A stretch of 64,000 nt of DNA from Cynocephalus volans (GCF_027409185.1 NC_084460.1:145374569-145438568); one strand, 5' to 3'; shown: positions 24,201 through 36,121, numbered from the stretch's first letter. Notes: a model not told the origin generated them from the letters alone. Numbers and translations are program-made.

Positions 24201-25300
24201 TCAATTTGGGGTCTTTTGAGCTTCATAATAAAACTAAATAAATTTTTAAAATTAAAAAATTTTAAACAAAAAAAGCCACTGAATTGTACAACTACACTAT
24301 AAATGGGTGAATTTTGTCATGTTAATTATATCTCAATAAATTTGTTCAACAAAATAATAAATAAATCAGAATTCATGAGTCCCAATATCCCAAGATTTGG
24401 AAAGTTTTCAGCCATTATTTGTTTAAATAAGCTTTCTGTCACCTTTTCTCTTTGTTCTTCTTCAAATCTCAAAATGCATATTCATTTGATGGTGTCCCAT
24501 AAATCCTGTAGGTTTTATTTATTCTTTTTAAAAATTTTTTCTCCTCTGACTGGGTAATTTTAAATGACGTGTCTTTGAGTTTGCAGATTCTATCTTCTGC
24601 TTTATTGAGTCTTCCTTTGAAGCTCCCTATTGCATGTTTCATTTCATTTATAGTATTCTTTAGCTCCAGGATTTCTGTTTGGTTATTTTCAATGATGTTT
24701 ATCTCTTTGTTGAACTTCTCATTTTGTACATGCATTATTTTCCTGATTTCACTGAGTTGTCTATCTGTGTTTTTTTGTAGCTTGCTGAACTTCTTTAGAA
24801 CAATTATTTTAAATTCTTTGTCAGGCAGATTTCATAAATCTACATTTCGTTAGTAGAAATTTGTTGTGTTCCTCTAGTGGTGCCATGTTTCCTTGATTTT
24901 TCATGTTCCTTATAGACTTGCATTGATATCTTGTACATTTGAAAGCAATTACTTCTTCCAGACCTTGCAGACTAGGTTTGATGAGGAAAGACCTTCACCT
25001 ATAGATGGGTGTGAGGGTGCTGGTCCGATGGGGTGCAGAAGCTTCTACTCTTAGGGGGTTGCAGCTGCATCAGCTGAGATGACAGTCAGTGAAGTCTGGG
25101 GGGGTCCTTGGCAAGAAAGACGGCAGGTTTTCTTGGCAGTAACAACAGCTGTTGGGCTCCTTCTACTCTTCTTTCTTCCAATGGGGGAGAAGTTTCAACT
25201 GAGCTGATCCTTTTTAGCCCTGGAGTCCAAGGCATGGGCATGTGCCATAGTGGCACCAGGGCCTGGGAAGTGGGCACAGGCACAGCAGTGGCAGCACTGG
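21290..25300 (-). mobile_element. Long, old LINE-1, antisense and degenerate
   Basis: Almost the entire window part is L1 read backwards: 3' region at 21290-21650, ORF2 (RT and endonuclease parts) at about 21650-23800, and upstream ORF1/5' UTR-like sequence at about 24370-25300. Broken reading frames of ORF2 type appear on the minus strand (22483-22719, 23123-23407) and an ORF1-like coiled-coil stretch at 24469-24735. At 24225-24370 an A-rich block interrupts the order ('ccactgaattgtaca...'); this may be a small insertion. A TG/CA microsatellite lies near 21420-21470. Confidence 0.85.
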
Positions 25301-26254
25301 TGCTCAAGAAGATATATATTAATATTAGAGACAAAAAGGTCTAATGGTAATGAAAATTTAAAGGGCAAGAAAAAGTTTTGAAGCAAATAAATAAATAAAT
25401 AAACAAGACTTGAAAGGGAGAGATTAAAGATGACTTCAAAGTTTCAAGCCTGGGAAGCAGAGAGAACAGTGGTAATCTTGGTTGAAATCTACACTACCAA
25501 ATATGAATGAGATTGGCAGCTAATATTAATTGTGATAGTTACTGTATTTTCAATGTACCAGACATTGTGCTAAACACACAGTCTCATCAATTCTTAGTAT
25601 AATCCTAAGAAATAGGCCCTATTATCATCCTTAACTGATGTGTAAAGAAACTGCCTCAGAGAAAAATATTAGGCAGTTGTCAGTATTCATATAACTAGTA
25701 AGTGGAAGAATCAGGGTTTAAATTCACCTACTTAATGACTACAGAAGAGGAAATTGAAGTCCAGGGAGTTTAACAGGTTTTCTAAAAATTAGACTAAGTG
25801 CCACATCCCGTCCTAGAGCCCAGTATCCTAGTGCCTTATCTAGTGCCATTTCAAAACATTAATCAAAACAGACACTTTATTTTAATAGAAAGCTTATTTT
25901 TCCACAGTGTTCACCTCTATCTCTTAGCATTCTCAGAGATAAAATGTTGTTCTTAGGTCTAGGGAAGAAGTAAAACCTTAAAATATGCTTAATGCCTAAT
26001 CAGAGAAACCAACGAGCCTCATTCCTTCACTAGTCAATCATCATTCAAGGTTAATAATTGCATTTTTCTCAATAACAGAATTTGGTGGTTCTGTTGTGCT
26101 TTGAATAATTTGGCATTATACAGTAATGTTTCTATTTCATTTAGCCTGTGTTTTGGTAAGAGGAAATTATTCAGCATTCAGTTTGTGGTTTTATTTTCAT
26201 AAGGAAAAGAGTACTTCGACAATAGTGTGGTCTAGATGGGAATGTGTGTCCTAT

Positions 26255-26269
26255 GCTTCCATCTAGTGG
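26255..26269 (-). promoter_or_regulatory. CTCF-like motif, minus orientation (candidate 1)
   Basis: On the minus strand the sequence reads CCACTAGATGGAAGC. It fits the degenerate CTCF core CCASYAGRKGGCRSY at 14 of 15 positions. A motif match alone does not show binding. Confidence 0.4.
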
Positions 26270-26518
26270 TCATAGTTTACTATTACACTGTGAGGAACAC
26301 TGCAGTACTTTAGTGCCACCCACTATCTAAAACAGAGTAAGATTTTTCAGTGTCCCATTCCTACCACAGCTAATTCGGTATCTCAGGAATGATGTGAGAG
26401 GGGAATAAAAGAAGGGTGGTGGGAAAAGAAGATGCTCTACTGGAGCTCCAGTCATTTTGGAAAACTGGAGAGAAAACAGGATTTGTGAGTAAGAGCAAGG
26501 TTTCTGGGAAAGATAGAG

Positions 26519-26533
26519 AATGCCCCCTACTGC
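26519..26533 (-). promoter_or_regulatory. CTCF-like motif, minus orientation (candidate 2)
   Basis: On the minus strand it reads GCAGTAGGGGGCATT, about 13 of 15 positions of the CTCF core. It lies 250 bp from the first candidate in the same orientation. Confidence 0.35.
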
Positions 26534-27434
26534 TGCTTCTGGGATGGCCAGTTATATCACATTTACAATGTACTAAAGCAAAATAATTCTAAAAAAACAA
26601 AAGCAAATGAATTGATCACAACCTCTCTAGTCCTAGCTTCCTCATGTATAAGGTGGGGAGGGTAGTCTAAATGATCTCCAAATGTCCTTCCGTATTAACA
26701 TTCTATGACTACACAATTTCCAGCTCAAGATGTTTTGCCTACATGACATCCTGCAGACACACTGGGAAATTTCTGAAGGCTAAGAATTTGTTGATGTTGT
26801 TAGATGTACTAGATCCATTCTAAATAAGATCTTGGCTTTCCTTCTGTTTTCTCTTTGTAAGCAAAATAATAGCTACGTATCCTAGGATGAATATTGGGGA
26901 CACAGACGTGCTATCCAAGTTTTCTCACTGGCTCCCTGCCAAAGGAATAGAAACTAACTGACATCATCAGAGTGAAAGAAGAGGGAACAGGAGGAAATTT
27001 ATGCAAGAGAGAGCTTAAAGTATTACAGAATTGTCAAATGATTCTGATCATTTTGTTTCCTGGTAGTTATAACTTTCTAATTTTGACAGATGTGGTTTTC
27101 TGCTTTTTTTCTTAAGAGGCTTAGAGGGTTCACAAAGGAAAGCACTAAAGTGATAAGGTTAAAGAGCCGATTCAGCATCAACAGCGACAGATGCCTTATT
27201 GTAACTGGCCCAAATTCCTAAGATCTTCTATGAGCCAACTCTTTCTAGGCTAAGCCATTGCCTTATTTTTATTTTTATGCAAATCATTTCCACTTAGAAT
27301 TTATTACATATATATATGTATATATAAACTGCTTTTTATTTCTTTTTGGATGTTAGTATTGACATGGGTAGTTGGTTTAGCAAATATTATTCAATAAAGA
27401 GGTCACACAGATTTTCACTGATTCACTCTTACAG

Positions 27435-27503
27435 TGCAGAAGGAGGCCGCCAGGACATCCTCATGTGATTTCAACGAGGAGGAGGAGGTGTATGATCTGA
27501 CAG
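27435..27503 (+). other. Possible unassigned 69-bp exon
   Basis: A 69-bp stretch of higher GC content lies between a good acceptor-like sequence (pyrimidine-rich, ending ttacag at 27429-27434) and GTATTT. In one frame it is open and Glu-rich near the end (EEEEVYDLT). I do not recognise the peptide. It sits 4.5 kb upstream of GABRR3 exon 1 on the same strand and would keep frame if skipped. It may be chance or a relic of an unknown repeat or pseudogene. Confidence 0.2.
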
Positions 27504-27929
27504 GTATTTCTGAAGAACAAGTGCTCTCAAAAAGCTCCTATGAGCCTTGTAAGGTGGACAACTTCTACTTCAGTGCTTCATTCCTTCAGATCAAAGTACT
27601 GCTTCAAGAAGTCCCCTCTTAATGTCTTGCTTATTCTTCATAAGCTACCAACATTCCATTGTGCACTTAAAAGTTTAACAGTCATAAAAAGTAGGTCCAA
27701 ATGATAGGTCATAAAATTTTGATAAGGAGGAGGTGTAAAGCATGGATTTACTGATAAATCTGAATTTCCCAAACTGGGTGTTCTGGAGGAACACTTTTTT
27801 TGAGAAATATTAGTAAATATCGTGATTTTCACCAAAAAAAAAAAAAAAAAGGAATCTGAGATCAAATCGGTTTGGAAAACACAAAATTCAGCAGGACTAA
27901 ACAGGCTTTTTTACTGAAGCTTGCAATGT
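27504..27929. other. Unassigned intergenic sequence
   Basis: No gene is seen. An A18-type run lies at 27834-27851. Confidence 0.4.
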
Positions 27930-28930
27930 ATTAATACTCATTCATTATTCAACACATATTACTGAAACACTGACTATATACCAAAGATGGTTATAAGTGC
28001 TTGGGAAAACCCAAAGAACAAAAAAGACAAAGACTGCCTCCTTGTAGAGCTTACATTCTAGCAGGAAGACAGACTATGAACAACAAACATAATATGTAAA
28101 TTATATAAAATATGCTAAGACAGATTGGTAACACAAGTTGTTGGAGAAAGGAAGCATATTGCATTTTTACAAGAGTAGTCAGGGAATACTTCATTGAATA
28201 AATGATATTTGAGCAAAAATGTTAATTTGTTAAGCGAGTTAGTCATATAAATATCTGGATAAAGAGTGTGTCAGGCAATGTTGAAAACAGTGCAAAGGAT
28301 GGAGCATGTTTAACATGTTTGAAGAACAGCAAAGAGGACAGTGTTCTTGAAACAGAATGAGCTGCTGTGGTGACAGGGGAAATAGTAGGATAATAAGCCA
28401 GAGAGGTGAGGAGGAAGAAGAGGTTGCAGATCATACAGGGCCTTCCTAGCCATTGTAAAGAATTTTTAAATTAAGAAAAATTAAGAGCCATTGCAGAGGT
28501 TTGAACAAATGACTTAGTTGGTCTGATTATTATTTGTTTGTACAGGATCACTAGTTGCTGCGATACTGAAATAAGGCAAGAGAAGAAGCAGGGAGACCAG
28601 CTAGGGCACTATTACAATAATTCAAGCAAAAGATAATGACTAAGACCAGGGTAGTGGCTGGGGCAGGGGTGAGAAGCACTGGATCCTGGATTTGGATATG
28701 GAGTATGAGAGAGAGGAACCAAGAAAGGATAGTATTGCTGTCAGTTGAGATGGAGAAAGTTGTAAGCGGAGCAGGGGAAGACATCAACACGTTTACTTTC
28801 GGGCGTGTTGCATCTGACACACTTTTCAGAAATCCAAGTAGGAATATTAATCAGGCGGTTGTATATGTGTTGGAATTTGGGGACAAAAGCCTGTACTGAT
28901 GATACAGATTTGGGATTGTTTGACATATAT
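27930..28930 (-). repeat. L2 LINE, antisense, left part
   Basis: It begins with the antisense L2 tail ('actcattcattattcaac') and runs through 'gcttacattctagcaggaag' (28050) and 'acagggccttcctagccattg' to 'agggagaccagctagggcac'. These are the successive landmarks of L2 read in reverse. The element resumes at 29575 after an L1. Confidence 0.8.
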
Positions 28931-29574
28931 GGTTTTGGGGTTTTTTTTTAAAGATGTGATTTCTTTAGCATTTTTTTTAATTTAAATTTTTTTTTTAATT
29001 TGTATATACTTGAGGGGTATGACATGACATTTTCATATACAGTCATGCACCGCAGGAATACATTCTAATAAATGCATCATTAGACTATTTCGTCATCATG
29101 TGAACATCATGGAGTATACTGACACAAACCTAGATGGTATAGCCCACCACACATCTAGGCTATATGGTGTAGCTTGTTGTTGCTGGGCTGCCAACCTGTA
29201 CAGCATGTGACTGTACTAAATGCTGTAGGCAATTGTAACATAATGGTATTTGTGTATCTGAACATACGTAAACATAGAGAAGCTACGATAAAAATATGAT
29301 ACTATAATCTTATGTGTCCACCGCCACATATGTGGTCCGTTATTGACCAAAATGTCCTAATGTGGCATGTGACTGCATGTATATATTGTGCAATGATTAT
29401 ATCAAGTTAATTAACATTTCTATCACTTCACATTCTTATTTTTTGAAGTAAGAACATTTAATATTTATTCTTCTAGCAATTTTGAAATACACAACACATA
29501 TTATTAACTACAGTCAACGTGCTGTGCAATATAGCTCAAAAACGTATTCTTCCTGAATGACTGAAACTTGATAT
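28931..29574 (-). mobile_element. L1 3' end, antisense, inserted in L2 and itself split by Tigger
   Basis: A poly-T start (28941-28995), then 'tatacttgaggggtatgacatgaca' read from 29005. After the Tigger it continues at 29376 with 'ttaattaacatttctatcac' and 'attattaactacagtcaacg', which are typical L1M 3' UTR landmarks read in reverse. Confidence 0.8.
29040..29375. mobile_element. Tigger-type DNA transposon, internally deleted
   Basis: About 336 bp with inverted ends (cagtcatgcaccgc on the left, ggcatgtgactg on the right) and interior landmarks of the Tigger2 group ('acacaaacctagatggtatagc' read from 29123, 'taggcaattgtaacataatgg' from 29226). It carries no transposase. A TA precedes the left end. 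Confidence 0.8.
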
Positions 29575-29830
29575 GTGGCTGTTAAAGCCTGGAGACTGGA
29601 TGCAATCACTAAAGGAAAAGGTTGATAGAAAGTTCCAAAAACTGAGCTTAGGTTTATTCCAATGTCATGAGATCTGACAGAGGAGGAAGAATCAGATAAC
29701 AGGACTGCAAAAGAATGACCAGACAGATAGGAGGAAAATAGGAGAGTGGAGTATCCCAGAAGACAGGTGTGTCAATGGTTTTGACAGATCGAGTAAGATG
29801 GAGCCTGAGAATAGAGCATTGAACTAATAT
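29575..29830 (-). repeat. L2 LINE, antisense, right part
   Basis: It continues the L2 interrupted at 28930 ('ttgacagatcgagtaagatg' near 29780 is the matching landmark). Confidence 0.65.
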
Positions 29831-30269
29831 CCTCCATCTACTAAAGGACAAGAGCATTTTCACTGTACTACATAATGGGAACTGTGAATCCCTGATAGGG
29901 TAATAAAATTTATGGTGCTTCCCAAACTTATTTAGCACTGGACACTTTTCCACAAAACATCTCCAGTGTAGTAGCAAAGAACTACTTTGGGAAATGTTGG
30001 TGTAGATGCTAAGTATTAAATGAAGAGAGCAGGCCTAGGTAACACAGAGTGCTGGGGTCAAGGGGTTGGTGCATGGAGCTCATGAAAGCACTGAGATGAA
30101 AGGTTCTGAAAACAAATTTGACCACAATGTAGTCCTCCAGCAGCCAAGGTGATAATAGCGTAAGACCAGCAACTTTTCTTACATTTCTTTCATTGGCTCT
30201 TCAAAGATAAAGAAAGCTCACACTGGCTCCGAAATACATGAAAAAAAAAAAAAAAGCTCAAACCTCTCT
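29831..30269. other. Unassigned intergenic sequence
   Basis: No gene is seen. An A-run lies at 30240-30255. Confidence 0.4.
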
Positions 30270-30930
30270 AGCCACTAGGGAAACTAAATTAAGACTGTAA
30301 TACCCGCTGCATTGGGTAACATTTAAAAGCCTGATAATACCAATGTTAAAAAGATTTTAAGAAATGAGAACTATCCTTCACTGCTAGTGGGGTAGTAACT
30401 TGGCACAATCACTATTATGAGCAATATGGTAGTATCCAGTAATTTGAAGATGTGAAAATTATTCTAGTTCAGTTTTACTTCTAAGTATTTACCCTAAAGA
30501 AACTCTAACTCATGTGCACAAGGAAATACTTACCCAAATTCATTGCATAATAGTTTATAGTAGAAAAAATAAGAAACAATGTCCATCAACAAAAGAATAG
30601 ATAATAAAATATTATGTATCCACACTGAGATACCATCATAGAGCAGTTAAAATGGATTAACTAGAGCTTCATCTATCAACACAATAGATTTCTAAGCATA
30701 ACTGTTGAAAGAAAAGTGGGTTGCAAAAGTAAACATATATGTCACCATTTACGTAAAGTTTTTAAAATATGCAAAAAGTTTTTACATTATTTATGGATAA
30801 ATACATACATAACAATAGTATAACCGAATATAAACATAAACACTAAATAGAGGATATGGAGAAAAGCAGGATTCCTTACCTAACTCTGTGTATTTGCAAT
30901 ATTTTATATTAAAAATATATTTTAAAGAGG
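30270..30930 (+). repeat. Old LINE-1 (L1M/HAL1-like), sense fragment
   Basis: Landmarks of the L1 3' ORF2 region in forward direction: 'cactgctagtggggtagtaac' read from 30379, 'tatttaccctaaagaaactc' near 30485, 'aacaatgtccatcaacaaaag' near 30573. It is highly diverged. Confidence 0.65.
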
Positions 30931-31999
30931 AAAGACATGCCTAAGAAACATAGGAGGAGTTCTTAACACATGGGCTAAGGGAAGACATAATCCAAGTCAA
31001 AGGATGTTAACGTGATAAAGCAATAACACAGGACAAAAGGTGTCAAGGACTCAAATCAATTTGAGGACATTTGAAAATTTCCTTCATAGCACTATATTTC
31101 TGGAAGGAAAAAGTCTTAGTAAACAGGTGGGCTGTTGTATTCCTCTCCATGTGATATTCCTGTTGGAGAAATTTAATTTCACCAAAACATCCATTCATTG
31201 GTACTTTGCATACATAGAGGGACTATTTCCAGGGAATAGTTCTACTCCACATGCAAAGCACTTTGACGAGAGTGTGTGGCCATAACTTAACAGTAACAGT
31301 GTGTGCTTTGCACACTGACCAGGACTAATTTCTTTTATTTACCAGGTTGCTTACTATATTGAACCTTAAACTGAACCACTTTTGTTATCAATAGAATAAA
31401 CCATCATCTCAAAATATGATTCTGTACTGACAAAAATAATTTAATTTTTTGTTTGTGCTATGGTAGTTTGTATGCATTTGGGGAAGAAAAGATTCCTTCT
31501 GGATTAAGAGAAACCATGGGATAAAGGAAAAGGTCTTCAAATGTGTAATTAAGATTAAATTAATCATCTTTTTTCTCATTAAGCATATTATTTTGCAGTC
31601 ATTAAATATATTTAAATGATATTGCATTGGATTAAGAGGATTAATGCCTAACCTCACTTCTTTGTCTGCCTAGGACTGCAGCTGAGAGTTTACTGAGCAG
31701 GAGATCAAGCATCTCACTAAGAACCTTCCCTGGAAAGAGGGACTGAAGGATGTAAACTGCAAATTAAAAAATCTGCTTTGTTTTCTTTAAATTGCCGATG
31801 ATCCAGACAGATATTTGCCTGTAAATGATGTGAATCTATTTAATCTACTAAAACAAAAGATAGCACCGGAGGCAATGTCTCTCTTTTTTCCTTAATACCT
31901 TTTGCCTGGCATGCCACTTATTTTTTAAAAGACACATGAAGAAGAAATCTTGATAACAGTATCAGGTGCACCCACCTGCATTCCTTTGTCTTGGAAGAG
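30931..31999. other. Region upstream of GABRR3 exon 1
   Basis: This must hold the 5' UTR and probably the promoter, but I see no clear TATA box, CpG island or initiator that fixes a transcription start. The last 300 bases are not obviously repeat-derived. A promoter lacking a CpG island would fit a tissue-restricted (retinal) receptor gene. Confidence 0.4.
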
Positions 32000-32124
32000 A
32001 TGGTCCTGGCTTTCCAGTTGGTCTCCTTCACCTACGTCTGGATCACATTGATGCCAAGTGCTTTTGCTGCTTCTGACATCAAGAAGTTCCACCAGCGGTG
32101 CTCCTCACCACGGAAACAATCCCG
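32000..32124 (+). CDS. GABRR3: GABA-A receptor rho-3 subunit, exon 1 (signal peptide)
   Basis: This is the first coding exon of a subunit of the GABA-gated chloride channels (formerly GABA-C), Cys-loop family, in the plasma membrane. It encodes residues 1-41 and ends in phase 2 at a GTAAGA donor. The start is ATG at 32000 with G at -3 and G at +4, a strong Kozak context. The peptide begins MVLAFQLVSF, forms a hydrophobic signal sequence of about 23 residues and ends near PSAFA, a plausible cleavage site, followed by a basic Cys-containing stretch. It matches the start of mammalian rho-3 as I know it. Intron 1 (10.4 kb) follows, with a SINE only 85 bp after the donor. Confidence 0.9.
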
Positions 32125-32209
32125 GTAAGATACCACAGTATCGTCCATGAAATTATTGCCCGGTTTCTCTCACCAACTGCCCCAGACTTACCAGAAAGGT
32201 AAAAAACAT
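32125..32209 (+). other. Start of GABRR3 intron 1
   Basis: The donor GTAAGA at 32125 is consistent with a U2-type intron. This short unique stretch separates the exon from a SINE. Confidence 0.7.
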
Positions 32210-32339
32210 TTTTTTTTTTCGTGACCGGCACTCAGCCAGTGAGTGCACTGGTCAGTCCTATATAGGATCCGAACCCGCGGCGGGAGCGTTGCCGCGCTCC
32301 CAGCGCAGCACTCTACCAAGTGCGCCACGGGCTCGGCCC
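32210..32339 (-). mobile_element. tRNA-derived SINE, GC-rich type, antisense, in intron 1
   Basis: On the minus strand it has an A-box-like 'gtggcgcacttgg' and a B-box-like 'gggttcggatcc', with a body of about 120 bp and an A tail (T-run at 32209-32219). The target-site duplication taaaaaacat is at 32200-32209 and 32340-32349. It has the same structure as the copy at 6689-6845 but is less diverged. Confidence 0.88.
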
Positions 32340-35279
32340 TAAAAAACATATTTTTAATGGTGACAGATCTTTGTGGCAGTGTCTGTTTCACTCATCAAAA
32401 TAGATCACCTCTGGTTGACAACTGAAAGAGCAGAATCTTGAATCTCTGGGGACATTTGTTTGCTTATTTATGCTTATTTTTGGAGAAAACAGTTAAAGTG
32501 TTCATGTAGGGATCCTCTGTCAGGAAATGTATTTCTTCCATGAGTAATACATTTTTAACTCATAAATTATACACTTGCTTAATGTTTCTTTAAAATTTTT
32601 TAGTAGAAATTAGTCTAAGACCAAATTATTTTAATGTCAAGTACTTGTAGGGTATGTAGTTTCATATATTGATGAGATAGAATTGAAAGACATTAAAGCC
32701 ATTTATTGTCTTTGAAAAATAGTTTCCATACATTGAAAATATTGTCCCAAAATATCAATACATCATCATTCTTATCTTCTCATCAATAACTAAGAGAGTG
32801 TTTGGACATGCTACTAAGGGAGAGAGCTGGTAGAGTGACCAGTTCATCCCAATTCGCCTGGGATGTGATAGGTTTTAGCAATGAAAAAGTGCCAGGAATC
32901 CCCTCAGCCCCAGGCAAACTGCAATGATTGGTCGCTCCACTATCCATATATCTCTAATAACCAAAGTATGTCTTTGGGAAGGCTTCCCTTTTCACCAAGC
33001 ACACTATTTTCAAAAAGACCCAGAAGGAGAAACTGAGGGATGAAGATGAGTAATATCATCCAGTCAACCCTGGCAGTCAGGGGGGTGACAGATGTTTCAG
33101 CCAGATCGCCCTTACATCTTGAATATTTATTAAGCAGCCACCATAAGATCAGGAGAGAGAATATAAAATTTTAATAAATACCTTCTGTAGCCTCAGGTTT
33201 AATGACAAAAAACAAAAGAGGTTTTTTGGGGGGTGTGGGAGGGGTGACCAGATTCCTGCTCTGCAATTAAATATCAAGGGCCCCCTCACACAATTCCCTT
33301 TATGCTTCTCCTCCCAGATCCAAGACCTGAGATGATATAAAGCCTCTTGTTTAGTTTAACCACTTTCTGATCTTCTTCAAGACAGTTAGACAAGAAAACA
33401 TTTGAGAAATATAGCCTTATACCACCAGACTATATATTTTTTCAAGTTGATACCATTCTTGTAGTATATTTTACCTAATTTTAAAATAGATGAAGACTGC
33501 TTAAAATATCATCTAGCATTCAAACAGTAGGAGATTCGTCCAGTCTGTTTGGTGGATATTCAGAAGAGAAGAGATTGTCACAGGAGCTGATCCATCACAC
33601 CAGCCCAGAGGCAGAGTTGCTGCAGAAAAAATCTACCATGTGTGTTTTTTAGATGTCATTTAAGGAGCAAGAGAAGAGCATTGATTCTTTGGGGTGGAGT
33701 GGAAATTTTTTTTCTTATGTTAAATGCCTCATTTCCAAAGGAAGAGAAGAACATGCGACTACATAAACCAGATTTCCCCCAGAGGGAACCCCCGGGTTTC
33801 TGCTATATGGGGCCACGCATGTTTGTTTTCACTTCTCTATATCCTAAGTGAGGTGCCCTTTGAGCCACAAATTAAAATATGATTTATGAAAATTTATATC
33901 TGCTTCTTTAGTTCTTCAAGGAGAAATCCTCTAGGGCACTGGGAATTGAACAGGCCATCATACTGATTCAGTAGCAGCCACTTAGAATGAAACCCAGGCA
34001 ATTTTTCTGAGTAGAGTAATTTCAGCCAGCCAGTTTCTAAGCTGACAACTCAGCACTGTCTCATGTAGATTTTAAGGAATTTGACAAAAATACATAAACG
34101 AATCTATAGGATGGTTTCTAGAGTAGGGAGCCCAGGATTCCTCATACCTTAGAATGTGAATAAATACTATGAGGTTCTTTGCCCCACACCCAACTTGATT
34201 ATCATAACTAAATAGGTAATGAATTAATAATTCACTCTTTCCTAATTCAAGAGAACTAATAGAATGATCATGAAAGGATGACATGGTCTTTCTTTGAAAA
34301 TTATGAAGTGAATTTCTGTACATTACTTTGTATTTACACACATTATTTTGAGTCAGTTTTCACACAACCAGGCCCTTAGATGCTTTGTTATTAACTATTT
34401 CTCTTCAGAATATAACCTCACTTTTTATCCAAAGATTACCTTATTTTAGTCCAAAGATGTTTTAAATCTTTTATTCAAGATTTTCCTTTGTTTCTTAAAA
34501 ATAACAAGGGGAGGAGTGTGAATAAAGTAAGTTATGGCAAGTAAAAATGTCTGCTTCGTGTCTGCCTAGGGAAGAAACTTGGCTTCCTAGGAATGCAAAA
34601 AGACTTAGGCATATAAACTCACTGAATATTTATTCATTCTTTCCACAGTTGTACTGAGTGACCTTAATATGCAAGTGCTGGTTTGGGGTCTAAGGATACG
34701 TGAGGAAGAGCACACTGACTCTGGCCTTAAGAATAATCAGCAGAGTGCTGGAGTCAGCTCAAACTGATTTGCAAAAGTCAATTGTTAAATATTCAGAAAA
34801 TTTATTAGCTGGCTGTTTAAAACAAACATTACGAAAAATTAAATTATGTAAATGTAGAATTAAATACATTATTTTTTTGACAAGGTAATAAATACTTAAA
34901 ACTCACCACTTCCTATTATTTTTTTACTTCATTTTACCATTATCTGTTCCTCTTGAGGCTATTTATTTCTATTGTATCTGTATGGTAGAAATACTATACT
35001 ATTCCATACCATACCATAGCACACTACACCACACTATACTATGTGGGTTACATGCATCTCTGTCATGTTGGTAGCTTGAAATTGGCCATGATGAGAGTAT
35101 TAACACCATGGAAATCAGCAAACACTACAAATCAGGGCTTTGCTTTCCTTGATAGCTGCATGTTAAACATTTACCAGCACATCCCTGAACCTAATGTAAA
35201 AGCCAGGAGTGTCCTAGGATTTGTAAATTCAAGTGCTGCTGCAAGTAAGACAGAGGATGGCGCAGACTCCACCTGCACG

Positions 35280-35281
<2 letters not shown>
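32340..35281. other. GABRR3 intron 1, left part
   Basis: Mostly unassigned intron sequence. The palindromic MITE-like element at 32833-32937 is listed separately. A G-rich stretch lies near 33220-33245. Short open frames at 33642-33851 and 34072-34341 have no motifs and no exon-like borders that I can support. A CCATA/ACTAT-like imperfect repeat lies at 34990-35042. Confidence 0.45.
32833..32937. repeat. Palindromic MITE-like element
   Basis: About 105 bp whose ends are imperfect inverted repeats ('gagtgaccagttcatccc' against the complement of 'aatgattggtcgctc'), with an inner pair of cctggga-like arms. The layout resembles an old hAT-type MITE; the family was not assigned. Confidence 0.5.

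Positions 35282-35356
<75 letters not shown>
35282..35356. repeat. (GT)n microsatellite
   Basis: An uninterrupted dinucleotide tract of about 75 bp (37 GT units). It creates long spurious open frames (Val-Cys on one strand, Thr-His on the other). Confidence 0.98.
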
Positions 35357-35357
<1 letters not shown>

Positions 35358-35925
35358 ATGCTCCTCTTGGGTGAAGTGGCTGGTCAGGTCCAGCCTTCCC
35401 TAAGACAACTCCTAAGAGAACTTGAGCCCAGTGATGCCAGATTTTCTGATTTTTCAAAAGAAGCAGGAAATCCCAGTTTTCATGTGAAATTTTCCAATTT
35501 AATACACCATGTGGTTTATCCAAAAAATATCTGTAGACCAGCTCCTAATCTGGTCCAATTTCATGCTCATTTCAAAGATGGGGATACTGAAGGTTCATCA
35601 CTGAGTTCATAATCTGACAGAGACCCAAGGGAGACACAGGAACTGTCGTGTCTCAAGTGGAGCATTCTTTCTGGCTGGTTCTTCCATGAAAATGCTCATT
35701 TGCATAGGTTTTTCCTTAACAAGAGACAAGCTGTTGACTAAAATCAGGTATGTATTCCCAGAGATCAGGAGTTCAGGAGCAGTTCAGTCAAAGCCACAAG
35801 GTTCACTTAGTCTAATGCACCATGTCCTCTCTAAGACATCTAAAAAGCATCAGGGACCTGGAAATAAACATTGGATCCAGAATTATGAATGTATTCTTAG
35901 TGATAATCAAAAACTGGACCAATTG
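35357..35925. other. Unassigned intron 1 sequence
   Basis: No exon is seen. A 17-bp sequence at 35909-35925 is the left copy of the SINE target-site duplication. Confidence 0.4.
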
Positions 35926-36121
35926 GGGCTGACCCGTGGCTCACTCGGGAGAGTGTGGTGCTGATAACGCCAAGGCCACGGGTTCAGATCCCATATAGGG
36001 ATGGCTGGTTAGCTCACTGGGTGAGCATGTTGCTGACAACACCAAGTCAAGGGTTAAGACATCTTAAAAGATGACATCTTAAAAGATATCTTACCAGTCA
36101 TCTTTAAAAAAAAAAAAAAAA
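35926..36121 (+). mobile_element. Dimeric tRNA-Ile-derived SINE with intact TSD
   Basis: Two tRNA-related units in tandem. The first starts near 35926 (gctgacccgtggctcactcg) with B-box-like 'gggttcagatccc'; the second starts near 36003 (ggctggttagctcactgg). They are followed by a short tail region and A21 (36101-36121). The duplication aaaaactggaccaattg flanks it at 35909-35925 and 36122-36138 without a mismatch, so the insertion is relatively young. The dimer layout fits the colugo CYN-II type as I remember it. Confidence 0.88.

Larger units (their letters stand above)
25301..27434. other. Intergenic; MIR fragment and CTCF-like motifs
   Basis: About 25540-25740 is an antisense MIR. A run of AAAT repeats is at 25386-25402. 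Two CTCF-like motifs are listed separately. The remainder is unassigned, without a recognisable gene. Confidence 0.5.

Noticed and set aside
35043-35612. 189-codon open frame on the plus strand
   Set aside because: A third of it is Val-Cys repeats translated from the (GT)n microsatellite; the flanks lack coding features. The antisense Thr-His frames have the same cause.
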